Position numbers and translations under genes: made by a program
Notes under the pieces: generated by a model
The model's database searches: none
What the model was told of the DNA's origin: nothing
The model's input: only the letters and a program-made list of their open reading frames with translations
Assembly (NCBI GenBank): GCA_001510575.1
Contig: LNGK01000001.1
Span: forward strand, 248,001-312,000
Reading direction: 5' to 3'
Length of the DNA stretch: 64,000 nucleotides
From: Knoxdaviesia capensis
Taxonomy: Eukaryota; Ascomycota; Sordariomycetes; Microascales; Gondwanamycetaceae
Shown: positions 22,601-32,949 of the stretch, in pieces
Position numbering within the stretch: the first letter of the stretch is position 1
Layout of the letters: each line of letters opens with the position of its first letter

Positions 22601-25600
22601 CCAGGTCACCCCACGCGCCTGGTATCAGCAACCTAGAATATCGGACCTTCAACACCGCTGTTATGAAAAGAGGACTCGCCAATGGTGGACGGAAACAAGA
22701 TGTCTATTAAGACAAATCGATGTGGAGTTGCACACCCAGGGCCCAGAGGTCAAACTCACATCTGAATCCCCAAAATCTTCCCGGCACCGTAGCCGCTGAT
22801 CATCTCGCGACTGTTGCCGGACTATCTTAACTAGCATTGTTGGCCTAGGCGACATTGTGCATCACTGCATGGAGGTCAACACACACCCAGCGACGCACTC
22901 GCAGACAGGGTTACATACATCGGCGTTCCGAGGGAACTAAGGGGATCGATCATATCTTCGCAAGAAATCAGCAAACCATGTCTATCAGGGCGAGGGCCGA
23001 AACCGTACAGCGGCCAGTTCGGTTGGAGTTGGTTGGAGTTCGCTTGGGGATCTCGCGGGTTGGAGAAGGTCGCCGTGGATGTCGCAGAATACCTCCGAAT
23101 TCCACTCCTGTGGTGCTGTTATAGGAGCCACGGTTGGTATTTTATCGCCTAGAAGCAAATCTTTAAGTTGGGTCTCGGTGAAGGTTTAGACTGAGCTTCC
23201 TATCTTAGCCATCCCTCCAGCTGCCACCAGAGATTATCTCGGAGGATATCCAGAAACAGACCTCTATATCAAGGACACACTATGACCCGAGTAAAAGACA
23301 TCCGCAGACGATCTTGAAAATACCCACCCAAATAAAACCTCCTGTCTATCCCTCACACGAGGCCAGGTTCGACCTTGAATATAGATTGGCTGATATTAGC
23401 CATGGAGCGTGAGTAAACACACACACACGCCGATATTGCGTTTAATATAAGCTCCAGTTTCGACGACGCCACGCAAATTTGGAATCCCCGCCATCCACCC
23501 AAGTCCCAAGCCAGAACGACAACGAGTGGGTATGAGCACATTACCTCAGAATTTGATTAGACACGTCTGAAGAAGTGTGGGTTTAATTTGCAGCTCACTC
23601 TACGTGCGGCACGCGGCCGTAGTTCCGCCAGTTGGACTCGCTGGGAATGGCAGGTCGGAGGAGCGATGCTCAGCATAACCTATATGACACGAATCCGCAT
23701 TATAGCACCCTGTATCGTTGTTGTTGGAGGTAAACGGATCATCTGGTGGGTGATCCACCGGCCTGCAATCAGAAAGAACATTGAGGGGGAAACACTTGCC
23801 CAGGGGTGTACTGTATGAGGGACGCCGCCAAGCGTGGAGACGGCCTGTGAGTTCTTGAACCTGGACATTATCGCACAGCACGAGGCCTCGCTTTCTTTTT
23901 TGTCTGTCTTGCCTGTGGTGCGATTGCGGGAACCGTTAGTTCTGGCTGTCTTCTCGACTCTTTGTTTTCAGCCGCGGCCAGGGAAGCGAGAAGTGCTACA
24001 GACGCACGTCAGCCTTTGCAGTAACTATCCAGTCATAGATCCTGACTTGCCTCGTAGCGAGATCACATTCGGCTGGAAGTGACGCTGAACGGAGCCGAAA
24101 CACCGGGGAAAGCGACGTTCGAGACAACCTGCTTCTTTCTTTCTTCCTCGGCCTGCCCTTCTTCTCTGCTGATCATCTCTTGCATTGTTTCCGCTTGATA
24201 GGCTGGGGATGGGGAGGGGTTAGTTCTAGCAATGCATTATTCTTGTTCTGATTAGCAGTGGTCTCATCTCCCGTGGTCGGTGCATCAACGCTGGTGGCAG
24301 GATTTCCCGACTCTGCCGACGAAGCAGCAGGGTTCGGTCAGTGAAAACAGTGTTTGCAGGACTCTTCGGGACACAATCGAGACGAAGGCTCAACATGCAC
24401 AGCTGGTATCTACTGTACACCACGATACCCGCCCGTTGAGGAATACGCTGGGTCTGTCTGCAGATAACGACAGCCATAACGGTCGCACAACGAGACGTCG
24501 TAAGCGACAAGCCACAGTACCAAACGCAGACAACTGACGGCGACCTCTTCACTTGTTCTTTGTTTTTGACAAACTGGGACCACCGTTCGTCGATTGGGGA
24601 CCGAGAGGGAGAGAGGGTGTGTTACTTTACCAGACCGTTTTGGCCAACGGAAGCTTGCCCAGGTGGGATTAGTGGTGTTGTAGGGGCTGGTCCAGTGTGG
24701 GGAACAGGCAATTTTCTGGGGAAGAAAATAAAAACGGGTGAGGACAGTGGAAAAAAACAGGTCTCTCCAACCACCCCCAGCGTTACGTGGAAGGATTCAA
24801 GTTGACAAGCTATGTACTGTACTGTACAGATCACCGGAGTGTTGGAGTTGCTCAGGGAAGATATGATCTCGCGAAGGAGAAGATGAGGAATCTGCCGTTT
24901 GTCATCGTCACCCATTTTAATTTCATCCCTCTATCTCTCCATCGTCGAAGTGTGCGTGCCTGTTAGGGCTCGCCTCTCAAACAGGCAGGAACGGAGGGGG
25001 GCGTGTGCGCAGCAAACGCGAACACCTGCACCGTCACGTGGAACACGCGTGATTGGCAGAATGGCGGCGGGGCCAGTGACGGCATTTCGGAGCGGCGAGA
25101 GGCTGGGGGTGGCCTGAAAGGAGCCGTGTAGCAGGCCCGGAAACTCCGTCGCGAGGGCGAAGGATGCATGCACCAGCGGCAAAATAGGATAAACTAAACT
25201 GAGTTTGCAGTAATAGCCAATATGGGGATGGGGGAGAAGGGGGGGGTACTGGAGTTTTTTCTTTTTGTCTCTTTTTTTTTCTTTTTTTTTCTGCTTTATT
25301 CATCCCGTCTCTCTCTCGACTCCTTTCTGAGATGTGTAGTAGTGATCTGTACTCATCTCTAGAGGTTTCGATAAGGTGTCTCTGTTTTCTCCATCTGTAA
25401 AGCATTTGATAGATTCAGAGTCTAGATAGCAAATCCGGTGTCCTTCCTCACCAGGTCTAAACCTCCAGCCATCCAGCCTCGCAGGCTCCGCCCAGAAAAT
25501 CCGGTGACTGGGCCGTCCGCTCACTTCACAGAGTGGTATCGCGTGGCCGGAGCGATAAAGCCACTGATTAACAATGCTACTCGTATGGATGGACACACTT

Positions 25601-27305
25601 AAAGTGGTCCGGGGTATTCACCCTGCCCTCCCCTACGACAGACCTAAATGGGGGTTTTCGGCGCAGGTGATTTGGGCCGCCGCAACAGGCGAGAAAGCTC
25701 AGTTCCCGACTGAACCTATCGTGAAGCCGACGCTAAGACTTCCTGGATCTGGTGGTCTGGTGGTGGTTTTTTTCTTTGTTTTCTTGTTTTCTTGTATTTT
25801 TGTATTTTTATTCTATTTTATTTTTCGGATCGCGTTCCCAACTTCCCTTCCTACCCCAGTCTTCTTCCCCCATCCCATGGACTAAACGGGTCTAACCCTC
25901 CTGGCTCAGTCTCTCTTCCCACTCTCTCCACGCTCCACGCCTCATTTTACGGGGACCATCCATCTGTAATGCGATTTGCAAGCCAGCTTTCGATACAGGG
26001 CCCATTTACCCACCTCGTTTGTTTCTTCTTGACTCTGACTTCCTGTTCTCGTGTTCTCGTGTCCTGGGAGAACTATCATGTATATGTATCGCAAGAGTCG
26101 GCCCGCCACGTGCAGTATTCCCCAGAACACACCCATAAGGTGGCAAACGCTCCCGGAGAGGACCGTACTGTTTTGTTCTCTTCTCCTTCTTCTATTACCA
26201 GCCCATCTAGTTTCCCCAGACCCCATTCCCAATTTATCCAACATCCGCTGGTGGTGCAAGAAGATCTGAACAGATTATATGCACACTCTATGAGAGAGAG
26301 GGAGAGAGGGAGTACATTCTACCGCAAATCTCCTCGCTCCAGTGACTTCCACCCACTTTAATTTTGTTATATCTACACCACCATCAAGTTAATATTCACA
26401 GGCAAACAGGCGAACGACTAGGGGGAAGCACACGCAAAAGAAAAGTGCTCCATACTATTCAAAGAGCCTCATTTCTTTCCCGTCCCGTCGGCTTTCTGCA
26501 AACTCTTTCCTCGTGTGGTTCTTCTGCTACTCGTACATGTACCCTTAATCATATTATTATTTTTCTGTTGTCTCGATTCCCTTTTCCTACCCTTCCTCCC
26601 GGGTGCTTTTCCCATTTCCTACGATTTTGCTTCTCTCACTTTATTCCTCCTCTGCTTCTCTCTTCACCCGTTTTATCCTTTCGCACGATTTCTCCCTCTG
26701 ATTCTTCTGTCCTACCTTTGGCTCACACCTACGATTGGTGCTCACATACATACATCGTTCTGTCTATCACCATCTCCTCTCGTCTCACCTTGTCAACTCT
26801 GTCTTCTTCTACTAGACCTACAATTGGCGACAGCTATCCGTTCTTCTCCGGTTCCCAGCACTCTGATCAGCCTTGCAGCCGGTTTAACCTCCGATTTCAC
26901 CAGCTGTGACAATCCCCAACCTGGAGGCAGTTTGATCACGAGAACCTGCATCCTCCAAACCATCAGCTTCCAACACCACTCCAGCTTCTTGTTCAACTAT
27001 ACTCCCAGAGTCGACACACTCCCCTGGAGTTTCTTCTCTATCTATAGCTGCTGATATCCTCACTTGACCTCTTGATATCGACCGTATCTTTCGAATCTAG
27101 ATCTATTTCTTCAAATATCACCAGCGCCATGACAATCAGGCCCTAGCATATAAGAAGTTCGGATTCTATTTTTCTTTCCTTTTTCTCTCTCTTCTTCTCT
27201 ACGTCCGTCTATCTTTGTGTGCCGATTTTTATTTTATTCTTTAAAAAAGTTCCCTTCAAATAGCATATAGACGTGCGAATCTCCTTCTCCCCCATTCCCT
27301 CAGCA
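19624..27305. other. Gene-poor block, right part, and long leader region of the DUF1479 gene
   Basis: No protein gene is supported in 7.7 kb. Homopurine/homopyrimidine and A/T runs are frequent (for example 21040-21065, 21775-21788, 25258-25290). A CAC trinucleotide run lies at 20764-20787. A GTACTGTACTGTACAG palindromic stretch is at about 24813-24828. The last kilobase is pyrimidine-rich and probably belongs to the promoter/5'UTR of the following gene. Confidence 0.45.
26465..27300 (+). promoter_or_regulatory. Long pyrimidine-rich upstream region/leader of the DUF1479 gene
   Basis: About 800 bp dominated by C and T (TTTCTTTCC, CTCTTCTTCTC, TTCCTTTTTCTC), ending just before the ATG at 27306. 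CT-rich leaders are a known feature of strongly expressed or regulator genes in filamentous fungi. The transcription start cannot be placed. Confidence 0.4.
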
Positions 27306-30176
27306 ATGTCGAATAGTTCTTCACATCACATTCCCTCAGTTCCGTCGATACCGAATGGCTCCAATAACATGATGTCGAATGGCCAACCATCCAACCACCA
27401 GCGATTAGATCAGGGGTATGGCGGCCACATGATGCCTGGAGTCATGGCGCCGTCTGTGGCCTCAGTGGCAAATGGAGGGGCACCCATTCTCCCTCCGCCA
27501 ATGGCATCAGCACTGCCTCCAGCACCACAGTCCGGAATTGCAGGCCTGGGCTTCCCCATTTACAGAGGCGGTTACACTGCGCGACGAGGCATCGGGCCTG
27601 GATATGGCATTGTTCCAGCGCCTGCCTCGCGGCCTCCACTAACAACTCCTCCACTAACAGGCGTGAACAGCCCCAACGGAATGCCCAACGGAGCCATGGC
27701 CGGAGTTCGCTACGCTTCCTCTTCGGCAGCTTCACCACTCTCCAGCCCTTCAATCCCCGATACCGACCAGTTTCGGCCTTTCCACCCGTCGCAGTACTCG
27801 TCCGGAGCTCCCATCCCGAATTCGGCAGGTGCGGCGTCTACAGCGCATGGTAGCCGCTCACGCGCCGTAAGTTTAGTCAGCGCCGCCAGCAATATCAGCG
27901 GCATCACCACCGCGTCTTCGTCGATTTCCTTGACCTCGGCCGCTTCTCCCCCAGCACCCGCTTCTCGAAGCAGCAGCAGTAGCAGTATCAGCAGCGCGGG
28001 TACTACCGGCACCAACGGCGTCGGCACTGGATCTTCGGCTTCGGTGGCAGCCGCATCGGCGGCAGCGGCAGCAGCAGCGGCGGCAGCAACATCAGCCAAT
28101 CCCATATCGGCTATAAGTAGTGCCACTTCTCCCGCGGTCGGCGAACGGGAAGAAAAGCGTCGCAAAGAGCAACAACTTCGCAGAGCCACCAAAGTCAAAC
28201 TTCGCAAGCAAACCCTGTCGGCCTCGTCGATTCCGGCGTCCACCATCACCAATCCGCCCACCCCGACCAGTCCCCCACCCACAGGCCATTCTGCAGCCTC
28301 TGTGCCTGGAATTTCCAATTCTTCAATCGGCCCGCAGTCGTCGTCTGCCCCAGCCGACCCCGCTTCATCGATCAACCTGCCAACTTCCGCCTCGTCCTCT
28401 TCCACCTCGTCTGCAGCCACTTCCGCTGCGACAACCAACCCCGCAATCTCCGCGACTGCAAACCACTCGACCTCTGCTCCTGCTGCCTCGTCGTCGTCTA
28501 CGCCCATGGACGACCCTCCGATCCTCACCTACTGGGGCCCCGAGCCCGTGCCCCTCCCGTCGCGATTTGCCCGTATCAAGCGCAACCTCATACACGGTCA
28601 CGAGGCCGCTCTCGAAGCGTCGTGGGCCCGGCTGATCCTGGCCCTCCGCGACGAAGTCGACCACATCGAGGGCCTCGGCATGCACCTGATCCCGTCGATC
28701 GAGTTCTCCGACATTGAGGACGCCGCCCAGACCAACCGCTTCGGTCGCGACCTCCGAAGATATGGCGTCGGCGTCATCCGTGGGCTGATACCCCGGCCCG
28801 AGGCCGAGTCTTTCGTGAGCGAAACCATGCAGACCATCGAACGGAAAGGCGATATCAAGGCCATACCGCAGGACCCTACCTGTTGCGACTTCTTCTGGAC
28901 CCCCGCTCAGGTGCGCACACGCGCTCACCCGAACGTCCTCAAGGCTCAACGCTTCATGATGAGTCTGTGGGAAACCAAATCGGACGACCGCTTGGCCATT
29001 CGTTTCCCCGTCACCTATGCCGATCGCATCCGCATCCACGGCGTCAACTTCGAGGACGACCCGCCCCAGGGCGCCGCATCGTCCGCGACTCCGTCGTCGG
29101 CCGGCATCAACGGCTCGTCACAACGGGCTCCGCAGTCCCAAAAATGGGTCGACAACTGGCTCGTTGACCTACACTCGTCGGGAGGAGTCATTGCTCAGGT
29201 CGATAACGGTTCCCTGGAACGATGGGAACCTGATGGATACCAGCGAGAGGGAACATACAGCAATGTGTTCCATGGTGACTGGGAGTCCTACGATCCGTGG
29301 GATTCGTCGAGCCGTTTTGCCGCCAACAGTGACCTCTATAACGGCTATGGTGCCTGCAGTATCTTCCGTATGTTCCAGGGTGTCGTTGCTCTGTCGACCA
29401 TCGAACCCGGAATCATCCGCCTGCTGCCGTCCCCGAAGCTCGCCATTGCCTATTTCCTCCTCCGGCCATTCTTCAGCCCCCGCAACCCTCCCCCCGTCAA
29501 CGCCCGCGAAGGCCCCGAATGGGAAGCCTACCTGGCGCCGTCCAACTGGGTGTTGGACCGTGAACAGTCGACGATCATCCACGGAGCCGTCCCGGGCCAC
29601 GCGCAGCGGCTGACGGAGACGTGGCACCCGCACCTGTTCCTGCGCCGCAGCATGGTCAAGCTGCCGACGCTGCAGGCGGGCGACTACATCCTGTGGCACC
29701 CGGACATGCCGTACCACATCAGCAGCAACGTGGGCCGCGACGACGGCATGAGCATGATGGTGTACATCCCGGCGGCGCCGCTCACGCAGACCAACGCGCT
29801 GTACCTCGCGCGGCAGCGCAAGGCGTTCCAGCGCGGCCAGGCCGCGCCGGACTTCGACTCGTCGGGCAGCTCGCGGCTGGGCAGCGAGGCGCCGTTCGGC
29901 ACCGAGCGGCTAGGCGAGCGCGAGATTGCCGAGGTCGGCGGGCCGGCGGCGCTGCAGGCCATGGGCTTTGCGCCGTGGGACCTGGCGTCGACGCCGCCGT
30001 CGAACGAGGGCGGCGGGGCGGCGCGCTTCGGCGTGGCGGCCGCCGGCGACGAGGATGTCGACATGGACGGCAGCGACGGCAATAACCTGTCGGCCACGCC
30101 GTCGTCGATCCCGCGCGCCGAGGCCGAGGTGGTCCGGCTGGCGAACATCATTCTGTTCCCGGAGCTGTCGATGTGA
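27306..30176 (+). CDS. DUF1479 (YbiU-like) 2-oxoglutarate/Fe(II)-oxygenase-fold protein with a long disordered N-terminus
   Basis: Intronless, 956 aa. Residues 1-400 are Ser/Ala/Pro/Asn-rich low complexity with a basic charged patch (REEKRRKEQQLRRATKVK) that could act as a nuclear signal. From about residue 401 the protein matches DUF1479: SRFARIKRNLIHGHEAALEA, FRMFQGVVALS and LAIAYFLLRPFFSP. The second-half motif is GDYILWHPDMPYH. DUF1479 proteins have the double-stranded beta-helix fold of Fe(II)/2-oxoglutarate oxygenases and usually carry H-x-D...H. Here the corresponding place reads A-Q631-V-D633-NGSLERW, so the first His is Gln; candidate distal histidines are H798 and H804. Activity is therefore uncertain. 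Stand-alone DUF1479 proteins are about 430-550 aa, so the N-terminal extension is unusual. The first in-frame ATG was chosen. Confidence 0.85.
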   Translation: MSNSSSHHIPSVPSIPNGSNNMMSNGQPSNHQRLDQGYGGHMMPGVMAPSVASVANGGAPILPPPMASALPPAPQSGIAGLGFPIYRGGYTARRGIGPGYGIVPAPASRPPLTTPPLTGVNSPNGMPNGAMAGVRYASSSAASPLSSPSIPDTDQFRPFHPSQYSSGAPIPNSAGAASTAHGSRSRAVSLVSAASNISGITTASSSISLTSAASPPAPASRSSSSSSISSAGTTGTNGVGTGSSASVAAASAAAAAAAAAATSANPISAISSATSPAVGEREEKRRKEQQLRRATKVKLRKQTLSASSIPASTITNPPTPTSPPPTGHSAASVPGISNSSIGPQSSSAPADPASSINLPTSASSSSTSSAATSAATTNPAISATANHSTSAPAASSSSTPMDDPPILTYWGPEPVPLPSRFARIKRNLIHGHEAALEASWARLILALRDEVDHIEGLGMHLIPSIEFSDIEDAAQTNRFGRDLRRYGVGVIRGLIPRPEAESFVSETMQTIERKGDIKAIPQDPTCCDFFWTPAQVRTRAHPNVLKAQRFMMSLWETKSDDRLAIRFPVTYADRIRIHGVNFEDDPPQGAASSATPSSAGINGSSQRAPQSQKWVDNWLVDLHSSGGVIAQVDNGSLERWEPDGYQREGTYSNVFHGDWESYDPWDSSSRFAANSDLYNGYGACSIFRMFQGVVALSTIEPGIIRLLPSPKLAIAYFLLRPFFSPRNPPPVNAREGPEWEAYLAPSNWVLDREQSTIIHGAVPGHAQRLTETWHPHLFLRRSMVKLPTLQAGDYILWHPDMPYHISSNVGRDDGMSMMVYIPAAPLTQTNALYLARQRKAFQRGQAAPDFDSSGSSRLGSEAPFGTERLGEREIAEVGGPAALQAMGFAPWDLASTPPSNEGGGAARFGVAAAGDEDVDMDGSDGNNLSATPSSIPRAEAEVVRLANIILFPELSM

Positions 30177-31194
30177 GAGAGGGTAGTTGTTCTGGGAACA
30201 GGGAACCGCCAGACCAAAAACAACAGATCTTGTTTCTCTTTTTTTTTGTCTCTGGATGCCAACGGGTCCCGTGCTGTGAATCTGGCGTGGTTCGACGCAG
30301 TGAACGGAAGTCGGAGTTTCAACCCTTTCACCAACCGAGTGCTGTGGTGGACTCTTCCCTCTGATAAAGCCGCGTTTGTACTGCGGCATGCTTGGGCTGG
30401 CTGTTGGGCCACGGAACGCAATGTCCCGGTGGTGTGGCGGCGGACGGATTAAGGCAGCTAGCGAAGGGGGAAACTGGCAAGCATGCATGCTGGGTTATTC
30501 GGAACTGGCAAATGTGTGGAGCATGTGGAGCGTCCTTTTTGTTCTCCTTTTGATATGGGGATTTTGGAGGGGGTGGTGGATTTGAGCTCTGTTTCGTTCT
30601 TTTTTTTCTCATTGGGGGGAACGAATATACCCGGTGAATTTTGGGAGACATTTCTCGTTCTGTTCCTGTATTCTGCTTGTTTGGTTCTATCATTTCTCGG
30701 GTTTGTCTCCACTGACGAGGTGCTCTGTTCTCTCGGGGTTAATCGTTTTCGTCCGCCTCCGCCTGGTTCCTCTTGCTACTTTGCTCATCCTGTGTCTTGT
30801 TTTTCCGTGTTTGTGTATCTTTTTGTATCCGTGCTCCTCCATCTATGGATTTGGACTTGCCATGAATGCTTGGTGGAGGTTCCTGGTGATCGGGCAGATA
30901 GCTTAGGGTTAGGGTGATGCCGGTAGATAGCGAACCCTACGGTGTCGGGGTCCTCAGGATGGACCCATCAACACAATATATTGCAACCGTTCATCTACCA
31001 CACGGCATAGTTTAGATCATGATGGAATGTAGCTATTAACGTAAATAAATATATAAAAATTGGAATTACAAAGGAAATACATGTAGATATATCTTGGATC
31101 CGGTCCGGACCGGTGCAGAAGAAGACATGAACGCTCGCAACAAATTCATAGCTCAGAACGAAAGACAAGAAACGAAGCAACAACACTGGCAAGC
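30177..31194. other. Convergent spacer between the DUF1479 and ankyrin genes
   Basis: Tail-to-tail 3' regions; no gene seen. T-rich stretches suit the DUF1479 3'UTR. A telomere-like inverted pair occurs: TTAGGGTTAGGGT at 30903-30915 and AACCCTA at 30933-30939. Confidence 0.6.
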
Positions 31195-32949
31195 CTAAGA
31201 ATGAAACTTGGGATTCAAGAACAACATGAACTCGTGGAACCCCGTCACCAACGACAAAGCCATATTGGCCAAGATATCCGCGATCTTGACGGGGACATAA
31301 GTGATCACGAAGATCAGAGCATACGCGAGGTAGTACAGGCAGATAGCCAGACCGCCAAAGAAAAGAACAAGCGCCCCGAACAGCAATTCGCCGGTGGACC
31401 AGACAATCTTGGCAGCAGCCTTCGGCAGGTCGATGAATATGGCACGCAGGGCAGCTTTCAAGCCGTGGATGATATCTGCGAACGTGATGCGGCGGAAGAA
31501 CGACGCAACGGCTGACACAACGGTGTGGGCGAGACCGCCAAGCTTGAGGGCTACGTTCGCGAGCGCTGCGCCGATGCGCTGCGCAGTGTCGGCGATCCAC
31601 TTGGCCACGGCCCGCACCAGCAGCGGGATCTTCTTGATCTGCCGCCAGATGAAGCGGCCTGTGTCGGCCACAGCGCGCGGGAACCCGCGGATAGCACGCA
31701 CAGTCCCGTGGCCGATGTCCTTGGCCAGACGCACCGTCCCGCGCCCGAGAGCCTTCGCCGCGCGCACCGTCCGGCCGGGGATCTCGCGGCGGTGGATCCA
31801 CAGCCAGCGGGCAGCGCGGCCGGGCGGGTACACGAAGGTGTGCAGGAGGAGCTGACCAGTGACCTTGGGGATGTAGTACACCACGACTTTGAAGAAGATG
31901 ACGATCTTGCCCACCGCAGTCTTGATGTTGCTCACCGCCACGTTGTGCTTGTTGGCCCAGCGCCGCCAGCCGCCGCCGCGCCGCGCCGGCAGGTAGTCGA
32001 CCACCTCGTTGTGGCCGGCGGCGCCCGCGAGCCGGATGGCCAGCTGGCCGTCGGGGGCCACCCACGCGTCGTCGGCGTGCAGCTCGCCAACCAGCAGCTT
32101 GACCACCGGCAGGCAGCCGTGGGCGGCGGCCACCATCACGGGGGTGCGCACCGCGCCGAAGCGGCCGTCGCCGCTGGCGATCGCGGGCAGGTTGATGTCG
32201 GCGCCGTGGCGCACGAGCAGGCGCACGAGCGACACCGAGCCGCCGTCCCGGCAGGCGACGATCAGCGGCGTCACACCGACGCTGTTGAACACGTCGGGCG
32301 TGACCAGCCGGAGCGTGAGCATCTGGTCGACGGCGCCGTCGTTGCGCTGGGTCAGCATCGTGAAGAAATACTCCACGATCTTGCCGGCCAGGTCGTCGCG
32401 GTCGCGGCGCATAGCCTGTTCAGCGGCCGAATCCGGCGACGAAATACCCAGGTCCCCATCGCTGTTGGTGGTGGTGGCGGTGGGGGTGGCGGCGGTGGTG
32501 GTGATTGCAGCTTCGGGATCGGCGGCTGTGGATTCTGTTGAAGCTGTGGCGCCGGCGGTGGCCGATGTGGGCTGGGGCGTCGGCTGCGGCGGTGGGGCCG
32601 TGTAATTGACCGGTGTGTAGCTGGGGTGGTGAGATATCGGCAGGGTCAAACCAAGAGCGACGGCTTGTTCATGCAGAGTGTGGATCCATGTTGAGGCGTA
32701 GGCCTCCGGGCCGGGAGCTTCTGTGTACGCGGGGAGACCGCCGGACAGAATTTCCGGCGCGGGCTGTGCTGGTGCGGTCGGTGGTGAGGTAAGTGGCACG
32801 GTGGAGTCTGTTGGAGAGTTCGGGACGGGAGCGGGAGGCGCCGGGTCTGCGGGGATCGGGGCGGAGTCTGCGCCCGGAGTGGCAAGAGCCGGAACTGAAC
32901 CGGTCTCTTCCCGCTCGTAAGCTGGGGGAAGAGCAGAGGATTGTGCCAT
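31195..32949 (-). CDS. Ankyrin-repeat protein with basic 11-residue repeats and a C-terminal membrane hairpin
   Basis: Single exon, 584 aa. Residues 1-165 are Pro/Thr/Ala-rich and disordered. About 2-3 ankyrin repeats follow (225-256 GVTPLIVACRDGG...LLVRHGADI; 268-292 RTPVMVAAAHGCLPVVKLL; 303-325 degenerate). Residues 380-460 form a basic segment with an approximate 11-residue period (GRTVRAAKAL, GRGTVRLAKDI, GHGTVRAIRGF), suggesting a long amphipathic helix. Residues about 522-552 (ELLFGALVLFFGGLAICLYY onward) are strongly hydrophobic, followed by another weakly hydrophobic stretch. There is no signal peptide. Function is unknown; a peripheral/integral membrane adaptor is an inference. The start ATG opens a continuous frame with low-complexity sequence, so a later start cannot be excluded. 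Divergent from the HET gene. Confidence 0.82.
   Translation of the reverse strand: MAQSSALPPAYEREETGSVPALATPGADSAPIPADPAPPAPVPNSPTDSTVPLTSPPTAPAQPAPEILSGGLPAYTEAPGPEAYASTWIHTLHEQAVALGLTLPISHHPSYTPVNYTAPPPQPTPQPTSATAGATASTESTAADPEAAITTTAATPTATTTNSDGDLGISSPDSAAEQAMRRDRDDLAGKIVEYFFTMLTQRNDGAVDQMLTLRLVTPDVFNSVGVTPLIVACRDGGSVSLVRLLVRHGADINLPAIASGDGRFGAVRTPVMVAAAHGCLPVVKLLVGELHADDAWVAPDGQLAIRLAGAAGHNEVVDYLPARRGGGWRRWANKHNVAVSNIKTAVGKIVIFFKVVVYYIPKVTGQLLLHTFVYPPGRAARWLWIHRREIPGRTVRAAKALGRGTVRLAKDIGHGTVRAIRGFPRAVADTGRFIWRQIKKIPLLVRAVAKWIADTAQRIGAALANVALKLGGLAHTVVSAVASFFRRITFADIIHGLKAALRAIFIDLPKAAAKIVWSTGELLFGALVLFFGGLAICLYYLAYALIFVITYVPVKIADILANMALSLVTGFHEFMLFLNPKFHS

Noticed and set aside
26364..27054. 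Two plus-strand ORFs (about 180 codons each) before the DUF1479 gene
   Set aside because: Pyrimidine-rich leader translated as Ser/Leu/Phe/Pro; no consistent codon bias or domain.
30995..32065. 356-codon minus-strand frame overlapping the ankyrin gene
   Set aside because: Same strand, different frame; lacks the ankyrin and membrane motifs and has shadow-type composition.
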